Of a stretch of DNA of 64,000 bases, positions 1-7,655 are shown in pieces (within the stretch, counting starts at the first letter, position 1; each line of letters opens with the position of its first letter). A program made the translations under genes and the position numbers. Below the pieces are notes generated by a model. It worked only from the letters and a program-made list of their open reading frames with translations, ran no database searches and had not been told where the DNA came from. Origin of the DNA: CALJDF01 sp038121105 (lineage in GTDB: Bacteria; Pseudomonadota; Alphaproteobacteria; SHVP01); NCBI GenBank assembly GCA_038121105.1, contig JAYONB010000007.1, forward strand, positions 62,001 through 126,000. Reading direction: 5' to 3'.

Positions 1-2
1 CA

Positions 3-902
3 CCCAACATCATCTCCGCTGTAGCCGCACCGTTCATATCACCAACCAAGGTGGTCTGGGGCTTCCGGTCCTCCTACATGGATCTTGACTCCTACGACTA
101 TTCCTGGCGCCTGGCTCACCTTGCGCAAGTTGTCCTTTCGCGACTGCCGAGTCTCACGATTGCGAACTCCCAGGCAGGAGCTAGACAACTATCCGAAACA
201 GGCTTTCCTACAAGTAGGGTGCAGGTTGTACCAAACGGCATCGACACCGAATACTTTGCCCGAACACCGGAGATAGTAGCTTCGGCCAGCCGGCTACGTG
301 CCGAGTGGGACGTACCGCCGAACCATCAAATCATCGGATTGGTCGGCCGCCTCGACCCCATGAAGGACCACGAGACGTTTGTTCGCGCCGCCGCAATATC
401 CTGCCTTCACCGAGACGATATAACCTTCGTCTGTATCGGCCCCGATGGACAATCCAAGCGTTCAGCTCTTGAGGAACTGACAAGATCTTTAGGCATTGAA
501 GACAGGTTTATTTGGACCGGACCTCTTACCAACATGCCTCCGATCTACGCTACGTTGAACATCTTATCTACTTCATCCAAAGTTGAGGGGTTTCCAAATG
601 TCGTCGCAGAGGCGATGGCCATGGAGGTACCAACCGTGGTCACCGACGTCGGCGATAGCGCTATTATCGTTAACGCACGGAATCGGGTAGTGCCGCCGCG
701 GTCGCCCGACGGACTTGCCAGCGCTTGGCTTGATGTGCTTAGCATGGACGAGTCGGCTCGGCGGGATTTGGGAAGTGCGTCTAGAGTCAGAATTATCGAA
801 AACTACTCGGTCAAAACAATGGTCGATTCTACGCTTTCCCTTTACCGGGGCCTACTAACGGGATCGCGAAACTTGGCGGCGCCAGACAATGTATTACGCT
901 GA
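3..902 (+). CDS. GT4-family glycosyltransferase, 5' end cut by window edge
   Basis: The reading frame is open from the first complete codon, so the N-terminal acceptor-binding half begins outside the window; the GTG at 51 is internal. What is visible is mainly the C-terminal nucleotide-sugar-binding Rossmann half of a GT-B retaining glycosyltransferase. It has an NGID turn, the strand-loop GLVGRLDPMKDH around 336-372, and the EX7E signature EGFPNVVAE near 585-611 that contacts the donor nucleotide. It probably adds a sugar to a lipid-linked repeat unit on the cytoplasmic face. It resembles the second GT4 gene at 6495-7655 in both the NGID and DP-KDH regions, suggesting paralogues. The next gene overlaps its end by 14 bases. 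Donor and acceptor cannot be told from sequence. Confidence 0.88.
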   Translation, partial: PNIISAVAAPFISPTKVVWGFRSSYMDLDSYDYSWRLAHLAQVVLSRLPSLTIANSQAGARQLSETGFPTSRVQVVPNGIDTEYFARTPEIVASASRLRAEWDVPPNHQIIGLVGRLDPMKDHETFVRAAAISCLHRDDITFVCIGPDGQSKRSALEELTRSLGIEDRFIWTGPLTNMPPIYATLNILSTSSKVEGFPNVVAEAMAMEVPTVVTDVGDSAIIVNARNRVVPPRSPDGLASAWLDVLSMDESARRDLGSASRVRIIENYSVKTMVDSTLSLYRGLLTGSRNLAAPDNVLR

Positions 903-1863
903 CAAAGAGGACCTCCTTCGAGATATCTTCGGTGCGGATGTCGTTAACGTTCAGTTGGATAACAAGATCATTGTTGATGGTAAGACCTACCCCGTTTTCG
1001 ATGATGTGATAATTTTGTTGGAGCCACCTCGATGGCCCAGTTTATTGACCGGCAAACGCCCCACCGGCAACGCGGCTGCCGATATCCAAGCGACGTTTTC
1101 GAGCGAGTGGACATCTTTTTCCGAAATCACTGAGCAACACCGGAGCGAATTCGACCGGTACTTCGACATCATTGATCGTAGCGCGCTCGATGCCGCGCGT
1201 GTTCTCGATCTAGGATGCGGTATCGGCCGATGGAGCTATTTCCTGAAGGACACCGCCCGCGAACTTGTTCTGTTGGATTTCTCCGATGCGATCTTTGTTG
1301 CCCGGGACAATCTCCGCGGAGCAAAGAACGCCGTCTTCTTTCTAGGCGACGTGACCGACCTGCCGTTCCGAGATGACGCTGCGGACGTTGCAATCTGCTT
1401 GGGCGTGCTTCATCACCTGCCCGTCGATGCGCTGGGTGCCACCCGTGCCCTTAAGCGAATCGCACCAACGCTGTTGATCTACCTCTACTCCGCGCTCGAT
1501 TCCCGTCCGTCCTACCAGCGCGTCCTGATGAAAGCGGTCACCATCTGCCGCCGCATTGCATGCCGGATCAAGAACGAATCCGTTCGGCGCGTCCTTTCGT
1601 TCCTTGGCGCCGTCTTCGTCTATCGACCTGTCATATTTGTTGGGCGCCTAGCAGCCCTGGTCGGTAAAGCGGCCGCAGTGCCGCTCTACGAGTTCTATCG
1701 AGACGCTTCCATCCGGCGCATCTCCCAAGATGTCTACGACCGCTTCTTCACGCCGATCGAACAACGGGTGCGTCGCCGCGAAATCGAGCGCCTGAGTGAC
1801 ACTTTTTCAGAGATTATCGTGTCGGACGGCATCCCGGAGTGGCATTTTGTCTGCAAGCGATAG
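889..1863 (+). CDS. class I SAM-dependent methyltransferase
   Basis: The 324-residue protein has the SAM-binding motif I LDLGCGIGRW at about residues 106-115, an acidic strand end LVLLDFSD near 127-134, and a Methyltransf_11-type segment GDVTDLPF followed by CLGVLHHLP near 170-178. About 80 residues precede the SAM domain and about 110 follow it, with a hydrophobic stretch near residues 205-230. It overlaps the upstream glycosyltransferase by 14 bases, so the two are probably translationally coupled. In an exopolysaccharide locus the likely role is methylating a sugar or a polysaccharide terminus, but the acceptor is inferred from context only. Confidence 0.85.
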   Translation: MYYADKEDLLRDIFGADVVNVQLDNKIIVDGKTYPVFDDVIILLEPPRWPSLLTGKRPTGNAAADIQATFSSEWTSFSEITEQHRSEFDRYFDIIDRSALDAARVLDLGCGIGRWSYFLKDTARELVLLDFSDAIFVARDNLRGAKNAVFFLGDVTDLPFRDDAADVAICLGVLHHLPVDALGATRALKRIAPTLLIYLYSALDSRPSYQRVLMKAVTICRRIACRIKNESVRRVLSFLGAVFVYRPVIFVGRLAALVGKAAAVPLYEFYRDASIRRISQDVYDRFFTPIEQRVRRREIERLSDTFSEIIVSDGIPEWHFVCKR

Positions 1864-3115
1864 CGCTACTTCACGCGACGCGCATTTACTGGCGATCTGG
1901 CGTGACCCGAGTCTTCTCAGAGCGTTGTCTGTGGCCATTCTGGCCCGCGTGGCAGTATTTCTCGCGCTCGCGATCACACCACTAACCAACCAGCACGGCC
2001 TCCCTGTATCGCCACTCGACATGCAGGAAGATACCGACATGCATTTTTTCCTTCTCAGTGCAGAGCGGTATTTTGGCGAAGATCGACCGGCGATCCTAGA
2101 GGTGTTCAAGCGATACTATCAAGGGGCCGACGTGTCCGCAGAGGATGATCTACCTGGCTCCATATTGAGCGGCAGACAACAATACTACCTAGCGCCACCT
2201 TTCTTTCCAACCTTGCTGCACATCTTCGACTACGGGCCGGGAAACACCCTGCCACTGGCCCTTTTGTTTCTACTCGTGTCGTGCCTATTGGTGGCGGCAT
2301 GGCTCGCCTGGCTCCGCCTACATGGCGTCGGGCTCCGATGGTTGCTCCTATTTGCGCTGATACCGAACCCAATCTGGTTCACGCTGAATATTAGCTCAGA
2401 CCTGATCTTTGCCACCTTCTTTGCCGGCTTTTTCCTCAGCTATTTTTCGCCGCGAGCATCGACACCGGGTGCGCGGCTCGTTTGGCTGGGGTGCATGCTG
2501 GGCATGCTTCTGACCCGCCCCAACGGCCTCGCGCTCGTACTCTTCGTTGCGATTGACCAAGCCTTCTTGCGGCGCCCCGGATTGTCACGCAGAACGCTCA
2601 TCCTGATCGCGGTACCCGCCGCGATCTTCGCCGCTATTGCCAGCTATCTCCTGATCCCCCACTTCGCCGTGTTCCTGAAGGATGGTGGGAACATTGGATA
2701 CTTTGGCACGTCCCAACGGGTGTACCTTGCCGGTATCTTTGACGCCCTTCCGGGTGCGATCGACCACATCGTTTCGTGGATCGCCTTGATCGGAGCGAAG
2801 TTCCTGTATTTCGCAGGTCTCCGACCTTCCTACGGCGACCTCCCCCTGCCGCTCCTATTGCTGAGAAGCCTACCCGGCCTCATCCTGCTGCCTGGGCTTG
2901 TCTACGCACTGGTCCGCGGCAGTGGCCGTCTTCGTCTGCTGCTCATTGTTATGGTTGTCCCTGTTTTGATGGGCGCTTCCCAAGATCGCTACAACCTGCC
3001 AATCCAGCCCGTCCTCCTTCTCGCCGGCGCCATCTTTCTCGGACAACTATACGCCAGCATCACCAGAACCAAGCCGTCAAATGCGACGTCAGGCCGCGGA
3101 CTGCCCTTTCGATAG
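1847..3115 (+). CDS. polytopic membrane protein, possible GT-C glycosyltransferase
   Basis: The protein has about ten hydrophobic segments through most of its length. After the first segment comes a periplasmic-type loop with acidic residues (MQEDTDMHFF), which is where GT-C enzymes carry their catalytic acidic pair. GT-C enzymes take sugars from polyprenyl-phosphate carriers. No family-specific signature is certain. The frame can start at GTG 1796, but that overlaps the methyltransferase by 68 bases; the TTG at 1847 overlaps it by only 17 bases and leads sooner into the first membrane segment, so it is preferred weakly. Its 3' end overlaps the convergent polymerase gene by 27 bases. A flippase or another carrier-lipid protein remains possible. 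Confidence 0.55.
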   Translation: MSASDSATSRDAHLLAIWRDPSLLRALSVAILARVAVFLALAITPLTNQHGLPVSPLDMQEDTDMHFFLLSAERYFGEDRPAILEVFKRYYQGADVSAEDDLPGSILSGRQQYYLAPPFFPTLLHIFDYGPGNTLPLALLFLLVSCLLVAAWLAWLRLHGVGLRWLLLFALIPNPIWFTLNISSDLIFATFFAGFFLSYFSPRASTPGARLVWLGCMLGMLLTRPNGLALVLFVAIDQAFLRRPGLSRRTLILIAVPAAIFAAIASYLLIPHFAVFLKDGGNIGYFGTSQRVYLAGIFDALPGAIDHIVSWIALIGAKFLYFAGLRPSYGDLPLPLLLLRSLPGLILLPGLVYALVRGSGRLRLLLIVMVVPVLMGASQDRYNLPIQPVLLLAGAIFLGQLYASITRTKPSNATSGRGLPFR

Positions 3116-4237
3116 CGCTCGACGCTCGGCCAACGCCGGTATGGCCCGTCGCCCACGATTGGTGAAATCCCTCCTGAGTTGCTTTAAGAACGCCCTACGC
3201 GATAGAAGGCTAACCAAGCAAACGAAAAGCAGGGGTTCGTAACCGGTTCGGTAACGGATAGCCGAGCCGGGGTTCATTACCCCAAACGGGTAGTTGGCAA
3301 AGATTAGCCAGAACACTGTCGTCGCGCTCACAACAAACATGAAGAAGGGAGCGCGGGCAAGCTGGCTTATGAGAAGGATAGAGATCATGCCCAGCAAGAT
3401 AGTGCTCTCCACGAAACTTGCTAGTTGAAGGATACCGAGACGCGCTTCCTCCAAGGTGGGGCCAAAGAAAGACAGCAGCATTCCATAGGGCGCCCGCCAA
3501 AAGACGTCGAACTCCTGGACCCAGAACGGGGGGCGCGTGGTACCGCCGGCGACGCTGAAATTCGGAATGACTTGAAATGCAAGCGCATCGATTCGCTCGC
3601 GAAAAACATAGAGAAAAGCAAGTGAAACGAGCGCTCCGAGGAACACGAGAAACGTCCGCTGCTGAACGTTCCTTCCCGCCCATATAGCCACCAACAAGAA
3701 CAAGAGCGCGGGAGCGTACTGCGCCTTGTAGACGACGAGGGAGTATAGCGAGATCAACAGAATCACGCGTGAGTAGGCCCGCCCCTCAATCATCCGAACG
3801 ACTTGCACGGAGAGCAAGCAGATCATGAGTACAACGACCGCATCTTTCCCGGCCACTGACGACCAGAGAGAAAACGACGGGAACAGGAATAAGAGAAAAA
3901 GGACGCTGCGTTGCCAGGAGCCAACGTTGCGCAGCAGATAGACAATCCCGACAAACGCCATGGCTTGAAAAGCGATGTGGACCATGAGCGTATTGCCGAG
4001 AAAAAGTGCGTTGAAGACGCTACCCAGGTTTTCGGTCAGTTCGGTCGCAAACCGCCGGCTATGCTGAAACAGAAGAATGTCGGTAAATGTGACCGAGAGC
4101 GAAGAAAACCCACCCGACGCATATGTGCCCGAATCACCGAGGGTCGTCAGGTTTGAAACGACGGTTTCCCCAAGGAACGAAAGAAACGTCCGGTAGGCAA
4201 ACAGGAATGCGTAGGCGACTCCCCACGCGTAACGCAT
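3089..4237 (-). CDS. Wzy/EpsG-like polysaccharide polymerase, polytopic membrane protein
   Basis: This 382-residue protein has roughly ten membrane segments. It has the features common to O-antigen and EPS polymerases of the EpsG/Wzy group: a polar loop LGDSGTYAS early in the protein, a SLWSSVAGKDAV motif after the third or fourth helix, and a late loop with NPGSAIRYR before the last helices. Such proteins join lipid-linked repeat units into chains at the periplasmic face. The gene lies 6 bases downstream of the Wzz-like gene on the same strand, which fits a polymerase and chain-length pair. Wzy proteins diverge strongly, so the family is inferred from topology and context. Confidence 0.6.
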   Translation of the reverse strand: MRYAWGVAYAFLFAYRTFLSFLGETVVSNLTTLGDSGTYASGGFSSLSVTFTDILLFQHSRRFATELTENLGSVFNALFLGNTLMVHIAFQAMAFVGIVYLLRNVGSWQRSVLFLLFLFPSFSLWSSVAGKDAVVVLMICLLSVQVVRMIEGRAYSRVILLISLYSLVVYKAQYAPALLFLLVAIWAGRNVQQRTFLVFLGALVSLAFLYVFRERIDALAFQVIPNFSVAGGTTRPPFWVQEFDVFWRAPYGMLLSFFGPTLEEARLGILQLASFVESTILLGMISILLISQLARAPFFMFVVSATTVFWLIFANYPFGVMNPGSAIRYRTGYEPLLFVCLVSLLSRRAFLKQLRRDFTNRGRRAIPALAERRALSKGQSAA

Positions 4238-4243
4238 CGCGGT

Positions 4244-5227
4244 CTAGCCTCTGCGAAACACGGCGATTAAGGAAATGAGGACGAAGCCGGCGATAATCAT
4301 GAGAACGACCGGCGGCAGAAACAACCCTTGTATAGACGGCTCGGTTCGTTGTTTCGACACATGGGGCGGCACGATGATGCGTGCTGCGTAGGGCAAGTTG
4401 GATGCGAGCAACATCAGATTGTTGTACTCCCTGCCCAACATGCCCGTGAGAACACTGCGCGAACCGACCAGTGTCTGCCGCTCGAGTTGTGCCTGAACGT
4501 AGTTCAACCGCTGCTCCGCCTCGATTCTATCCTCCTGCCGGAGAAATTCGTCCGCTTCATAGTAGGTTCTCTCGAGGAGCTCGAGCGCGAAATCTGCGTC
4601 CGGGTGTCTCACCTTGATTTCGACGAATTGCGACTCTGGAACTGTCTCGAAGACCAGCGATCCACTCAGGAAATTGGCAAGATCTTCGATCGATGGTTCC
4701 GACCAGGGATTCTGGCGAAAGAAGCGTCGACGATCCTGATCACGCTCGAAATCTTCGCTCGTGGGCTTGCGCCAAGTCTGGGTGTCTTCATCCCAAGACG
4801 ACCCGTAAATCTCCTGCAGAAGGCCGTATTTCTCTTGTACCTTCTCTGCGAAGGGAATGGCGCCAATGATGATTCTGAGGCGCTCGAACGGCGAGGAGCT
4901 CTCTCCACCGCCAGGAATTTCGATGCCCAATCCGGAGATGACCGAACCAACATTGCCGCCGATCGCATTGCTCGATCCACTCGGCTGCACGATCATCGAC
5001 GCGGTGTATTTGGGGCTGAAGGCCTGGAGCTGAATGTAACCGAGGTAAAGGCCCGCAGCGGCCAGCGGGATGATAATCCAACTCCATCGGAGCCACACTC
5101 CAAAAAGGAACCGCAGATCAATAACGTCGCTGGGCGAGACAGCATCTGGCTGCGTGCGAGGCGGCGACGAAGTCTCTAGTGTTTCTTCAGACTTTTGACG
5201 TTTCTTGAAGCGAGACCAAAGAGTCAT
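4244..5227 (-). CDS. Wzz-type polysaccharide chain-length determinant, no kinase domain
   Basis: The 327-residue protein has the classic Wzz/PCP layout. A cytoplasmic tail of about 45 residues is followed by a first membrane helix (WIIIPLAAAGLYLGYI), a long periplasmic region with coiled-coil-prone stretches near residues 205-260, and a second helix near 300-322 ending in a short basic tail. The membrane-proximal sequence FSPKYTASMIVQPS is typical of the family. A Walker-type tyrosine autokinase domain, present in many exopolysaccharide co-polymerases, is absent, and no separate kinase gene is seen in the window. The gene overlaps the end of the upstream glycosyltransferase by 4 bases, so the pair is one transcription unit. 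Confidence 0.85.
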   Translation of the reverse strand: MTLWSRFKKRQKSEETLETSSPPRTQPDAVSPSDVIDLRFLFGVWLRWSWIIIPLAAAGLYLGYIQLQAFSPKYTASMIVQPSGSSNAIGGNVGSVISGLGIEIPGGGESSSPFERLRIIIGAIPFAEKVQEKYGLLQEIYGSSWDEDTQTWRKPTSEDFERDQDRRRFFRQNPWSEPSIEDLANFLSGSLVFETVPESQFVEIKVRHPDADFALELLERTYYEADEFLRQEDRIEAEQRLNYVQAQLERQTLVGSRSVLTGMLGREYNNLMLLASNLPYAARIIVPPHVSKQRTEPSIQGLFLPPVVLMIIAGFVLISLIAVFRRG

Positions 5228-6429
5228 GGAGAATATGCACCATCTGGCGGCGCGGCCGAGGTGCCCTGAGTAGGTAGAAGCAAATTTTCGTAAAGCATCA
5301 TCGTTTGCTCTACCACCTTATCAACACCGAACTCAAGCTCAGCCCTCCGTCGACCGGCCTCGCCCAACCGCGCACGAAGCGCGGGATCGCCTAAGAGTTG
5401 CGCGATAGCCCTGCCCAAACGGTCGACATCTCCCGCTGGGAACAGAACGCCATTCACATCGTCGTCAACAACCTGCCGGCATCCGGGAATATCTGAAGCA
5501 ATCACGGCCTTGCCGCAAGCGGCGGCTTCAAGCAGCGCTTTCGGCACCCCTTCGCCGTAGGTGGACGGAAAGCAGACAATCGACGCGCTCGCGTATACCT
5601 CTTCCATGTCACTCCTAAAGCCCCAACATTCGACGAGGTCGTCTTTCGCCCAACGCTCCATCGTTTCTTGCGGCACGGCGCGCGGATTTGTAGGATTTGT
5701 GTCGCCGACCAGGACGAATCGGGCCCGCACGCCACGGTCGCGCAACCTCCGGACAGCATCCACAAAATCCCCGACGCCCTTTTCCCAAATCAGACGCGCC
5801 GCCAACAAAACGATCGGCGAAGCGGCGTCCTCTCGTCCAGGGATTGGGCGAAAGCGCGCGAGGTCAACACCCGCTCCGGGCACTAGGATCGACTGTTCTG
5901 CGCGGAGCGCACCGGCGCGTTCCAACGTCCTTCTGTCGTCTACGTTCTGCAGAATCGCCCGACTGCGCGGATGGCCAAACGACAGACGGAAGAGCATCAG
6001 CACCACGAACCGGCGCAAGGTATTGAGAATACCTTTTGAGACGAACACTTGACCAAGACCTGTGATCCCAAAGACGACCGCCGGGACGCCTATGAGCCGA
6101 GCGGCAATTCCGCCGTACAAGTTTGGTTTGATCGTCAACAAGTGCAACACTTCCGGGCGGACTACGCGCAACAAGCGAATGACTTCAAAAAAGAGACGCA
6201 GCTCTCCAGCGACCGATTGACCCCGTCGCGAAAGCGCAACCACATGAAAAGTGACGCCGAGTTCCTCAATCTGGCGGGCGTCGAAGCCCCTGGGGGCCCA
6301 CACGCTGTCCGCCGGGGCCGCTACGTGTACATCGCACCCCGAGGAAGCCAACATCGTTAATAACTCAAGCCGGTGGGACAATAAGAAGTATGCTTCGTTA
6401 ACGAGGAAAAGTACTTTCTTGTCCTTCAT
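5224..6429 (-). CDS. GT4-family glycosyltransferase (PglA/WbpH-like)
   Basis: A complete GT-B glycosyltransferase. The N-terminal domain begins VLFLVNEAYFLLSHR and includes KPNLYGGIAARL and a GITGLG segment, as in PglA/WbpH-like enzymes that build polyprenyl-linked oligosaccharides. The C-terminal domain has a LLAARLIWEKGVGDFV strand-loop and the EX7E motif EGVPKALLE. The frame could start at TTG 6483 or ATG 6474, but the ATG at 6429 begins right before the first beta strand and has an AGAGG ribosome-binding site 4 bases upstream, so it is preferred. It leads the leftward wzz-wzy unit and is divergent from the next GT4 gene. Donor and acceptor are unknown. Confidence 0.87.
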   Translation of the reverse strand: MKDKKVLFLVNEAYFLLSHRLELLTMLASSGCDVHVAAPADSVWAPRGFDARQIEELGVTFHVVALSRRGQSVAGELRLFFEVIRLLRVVRPEVLHLLTIKPNLYGGIAARLIGVPAVVFGITGLGQVFVSKGILNTLRRFVVLMLFRLSFGHPRSRAILQNVDDRRTLERAGALRAEQSILVPGAGVDLARFRPIPGREDAASPIVLLAARLIWEKGVGDFVDAVRRLRDRGVRARFVLVGDTNPTNPRAVPQETMERWAKDDLVECWGFRSDMEEVYASASIVCFPSTYGEGVPKALLEAAACGKAVIASDIPGCRQVVDDDVNGVLFPAGDVDRLGRAIAQLLGDPALRARLGEAGRRRAELEFGVDKVVEQTMMLYENLLLPTQGTSAAPPDGAYSP

Positions 6430-6494
6430 AGCCTCTGTCATGGAGTCGCCACACCGTGTGCCCGCTTGTATCATACTAGGCAAGGTCAGATCTC

Positions 6495-7655
6495 TTGACT
6501 AACCGATTCCACCACCGCGAGAACCCGCCTCTGCGCATCGCACATCTTATCACCGACCTGTCAGTTGGCGGCGCGCAATCGATGCTGATGCGTTTACTGC
6601 CGGCTCTCAGGGCACGCGGACTCGAATCAACCGTCATCACGCTGAGGCGAACGGAACAAGCAATCTCGCCGTCGCTCGCCGCCCGCGCCCACTGCCTGAA
6701 CATGACAAAATCGCCGGCAGACGTTTTGGCGCCACTTGCATTGCGCCGCCTCCTACGCCGCTCACAATCCGACGTTGTCCAGACCTGGCTTTACCATGCC
6801 GACTTGCTGGGTATTCTGACATCGGTCATGACCCCGGGCAGTAGAACGATCTGGAACATTAGGTCCGCTAATACAGGACATCTCTATACCTCCGGAACCG
6901 GCCGACTTCTGGTGCGGGCGCTTAGCACTTTGTCCAGATTTCCGGCCGCTGTAGTCGCCAACTCCCAAGCCGGCATAGAGGAGCATACCCGGCTCGGATA
7001 CCGGCCAAGGGAATGGGTGCTCATCCCCAACGGGCTCGACGCGGCGTGGTTCGAGGACGAGCCCGACGCCGCGGGCAGGCTCAAGACTGAGCTATCGCTC
7101 CCGCCAAGCGCCTGCCTTGTGGGCCTCATCGGCCGATACGACCCGCTGAAAGATCACAAGTCGTTCCTCGTTGCCGCGCGGCAAATCCTCGGAAAGTTGG
7201 GACGCGACACTCATTTCATCTTGGCTGGTGATCGGGTAGACAACGACAACGCGGCACTTGTCGCACAAGTCCGCGCGTTGGGTTTGAGCAAAAACGTCCA
7301 TCTGCTCGGTGTTCGCAGCGACCTTCGCTACGTGAACCAAGGTCTCGACGTCGCGACTTGCACGTCGATCGGCGAAGGCTTCCCGAACACGCTGCTCGAA
7401 GCGCTCGCTTCCGGCACGCTTTGCGTCTCCACCGATGTCGGCGACGCGCGGCGTATCGTCGGGCGCTTCGGCGCTATCGTGCCACCGAAGGAACCTGGCG
7501 TCTTCGCAGATGCCGTGGTCCGCGTCCTGTCGATGGCCGGCGATACACGCAAATCGCTCGAGCGTACGGCGCGCGCGCAGGCGAAAGAGACCTATTGTAT
7601 TGCCGATATTGCGAGACACTACGAAGCGCTATACCGGCGGGTTGCGGCGCGCTAG
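6495..7655 (+). CDS. GT4-family glycosyltransferase
   Basis: The 386-residue protein is a full GT-B enzyme. The N-terminal half opens with ITDLSVGGAQSMLMRLLPAL, the GGA turn typical of GT4 acceptor domains. The C-terminal half has IPNGLD, LIGRYDPLKDH and the EX7E motif EGFPNTLLE. It closely resembles the truncated glycosyltransferase at the left edge, so both probably add similar sugars. The only start before the first strand is TTG 6495, with no clear ribosome-binding site. Its stop overlaps the convergent yjbH-like gene by 4 bases. Confidence 0.87.
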   Translation: MTNRFHHRENPPLRIAHLITDLSVGGAQSMLMRLLPALRARGLESTVITLRRTEQAISPSLAARAHCLNMTKSPADVLAPLALRRLLRRSQSDVVQTWLYHADLLGILTSVMTPGSRTIWNIRSANTGHLYTSGTGRLLVRALSTLSRFPAAVVANSQAGIEEHTRLGYRPREWVLIPNGLDAAWFEDEPDAAGRLKTELSLPPSACLVGLIGRYDPLKDHKSFLVAARQILGKLGRDTHFILAGDRVDNDNAALVAQVRALGLSKNVHLLGVRSDLRYVNQGLDVATCTSIGEGFPNTLLEALASGTLCVSTDVGDARRIVGRFGAIVPPKEPGVFADAVVRVLSMAGDTRKSLERTARAQAKETYCIADIARHYEALYRRVAAR

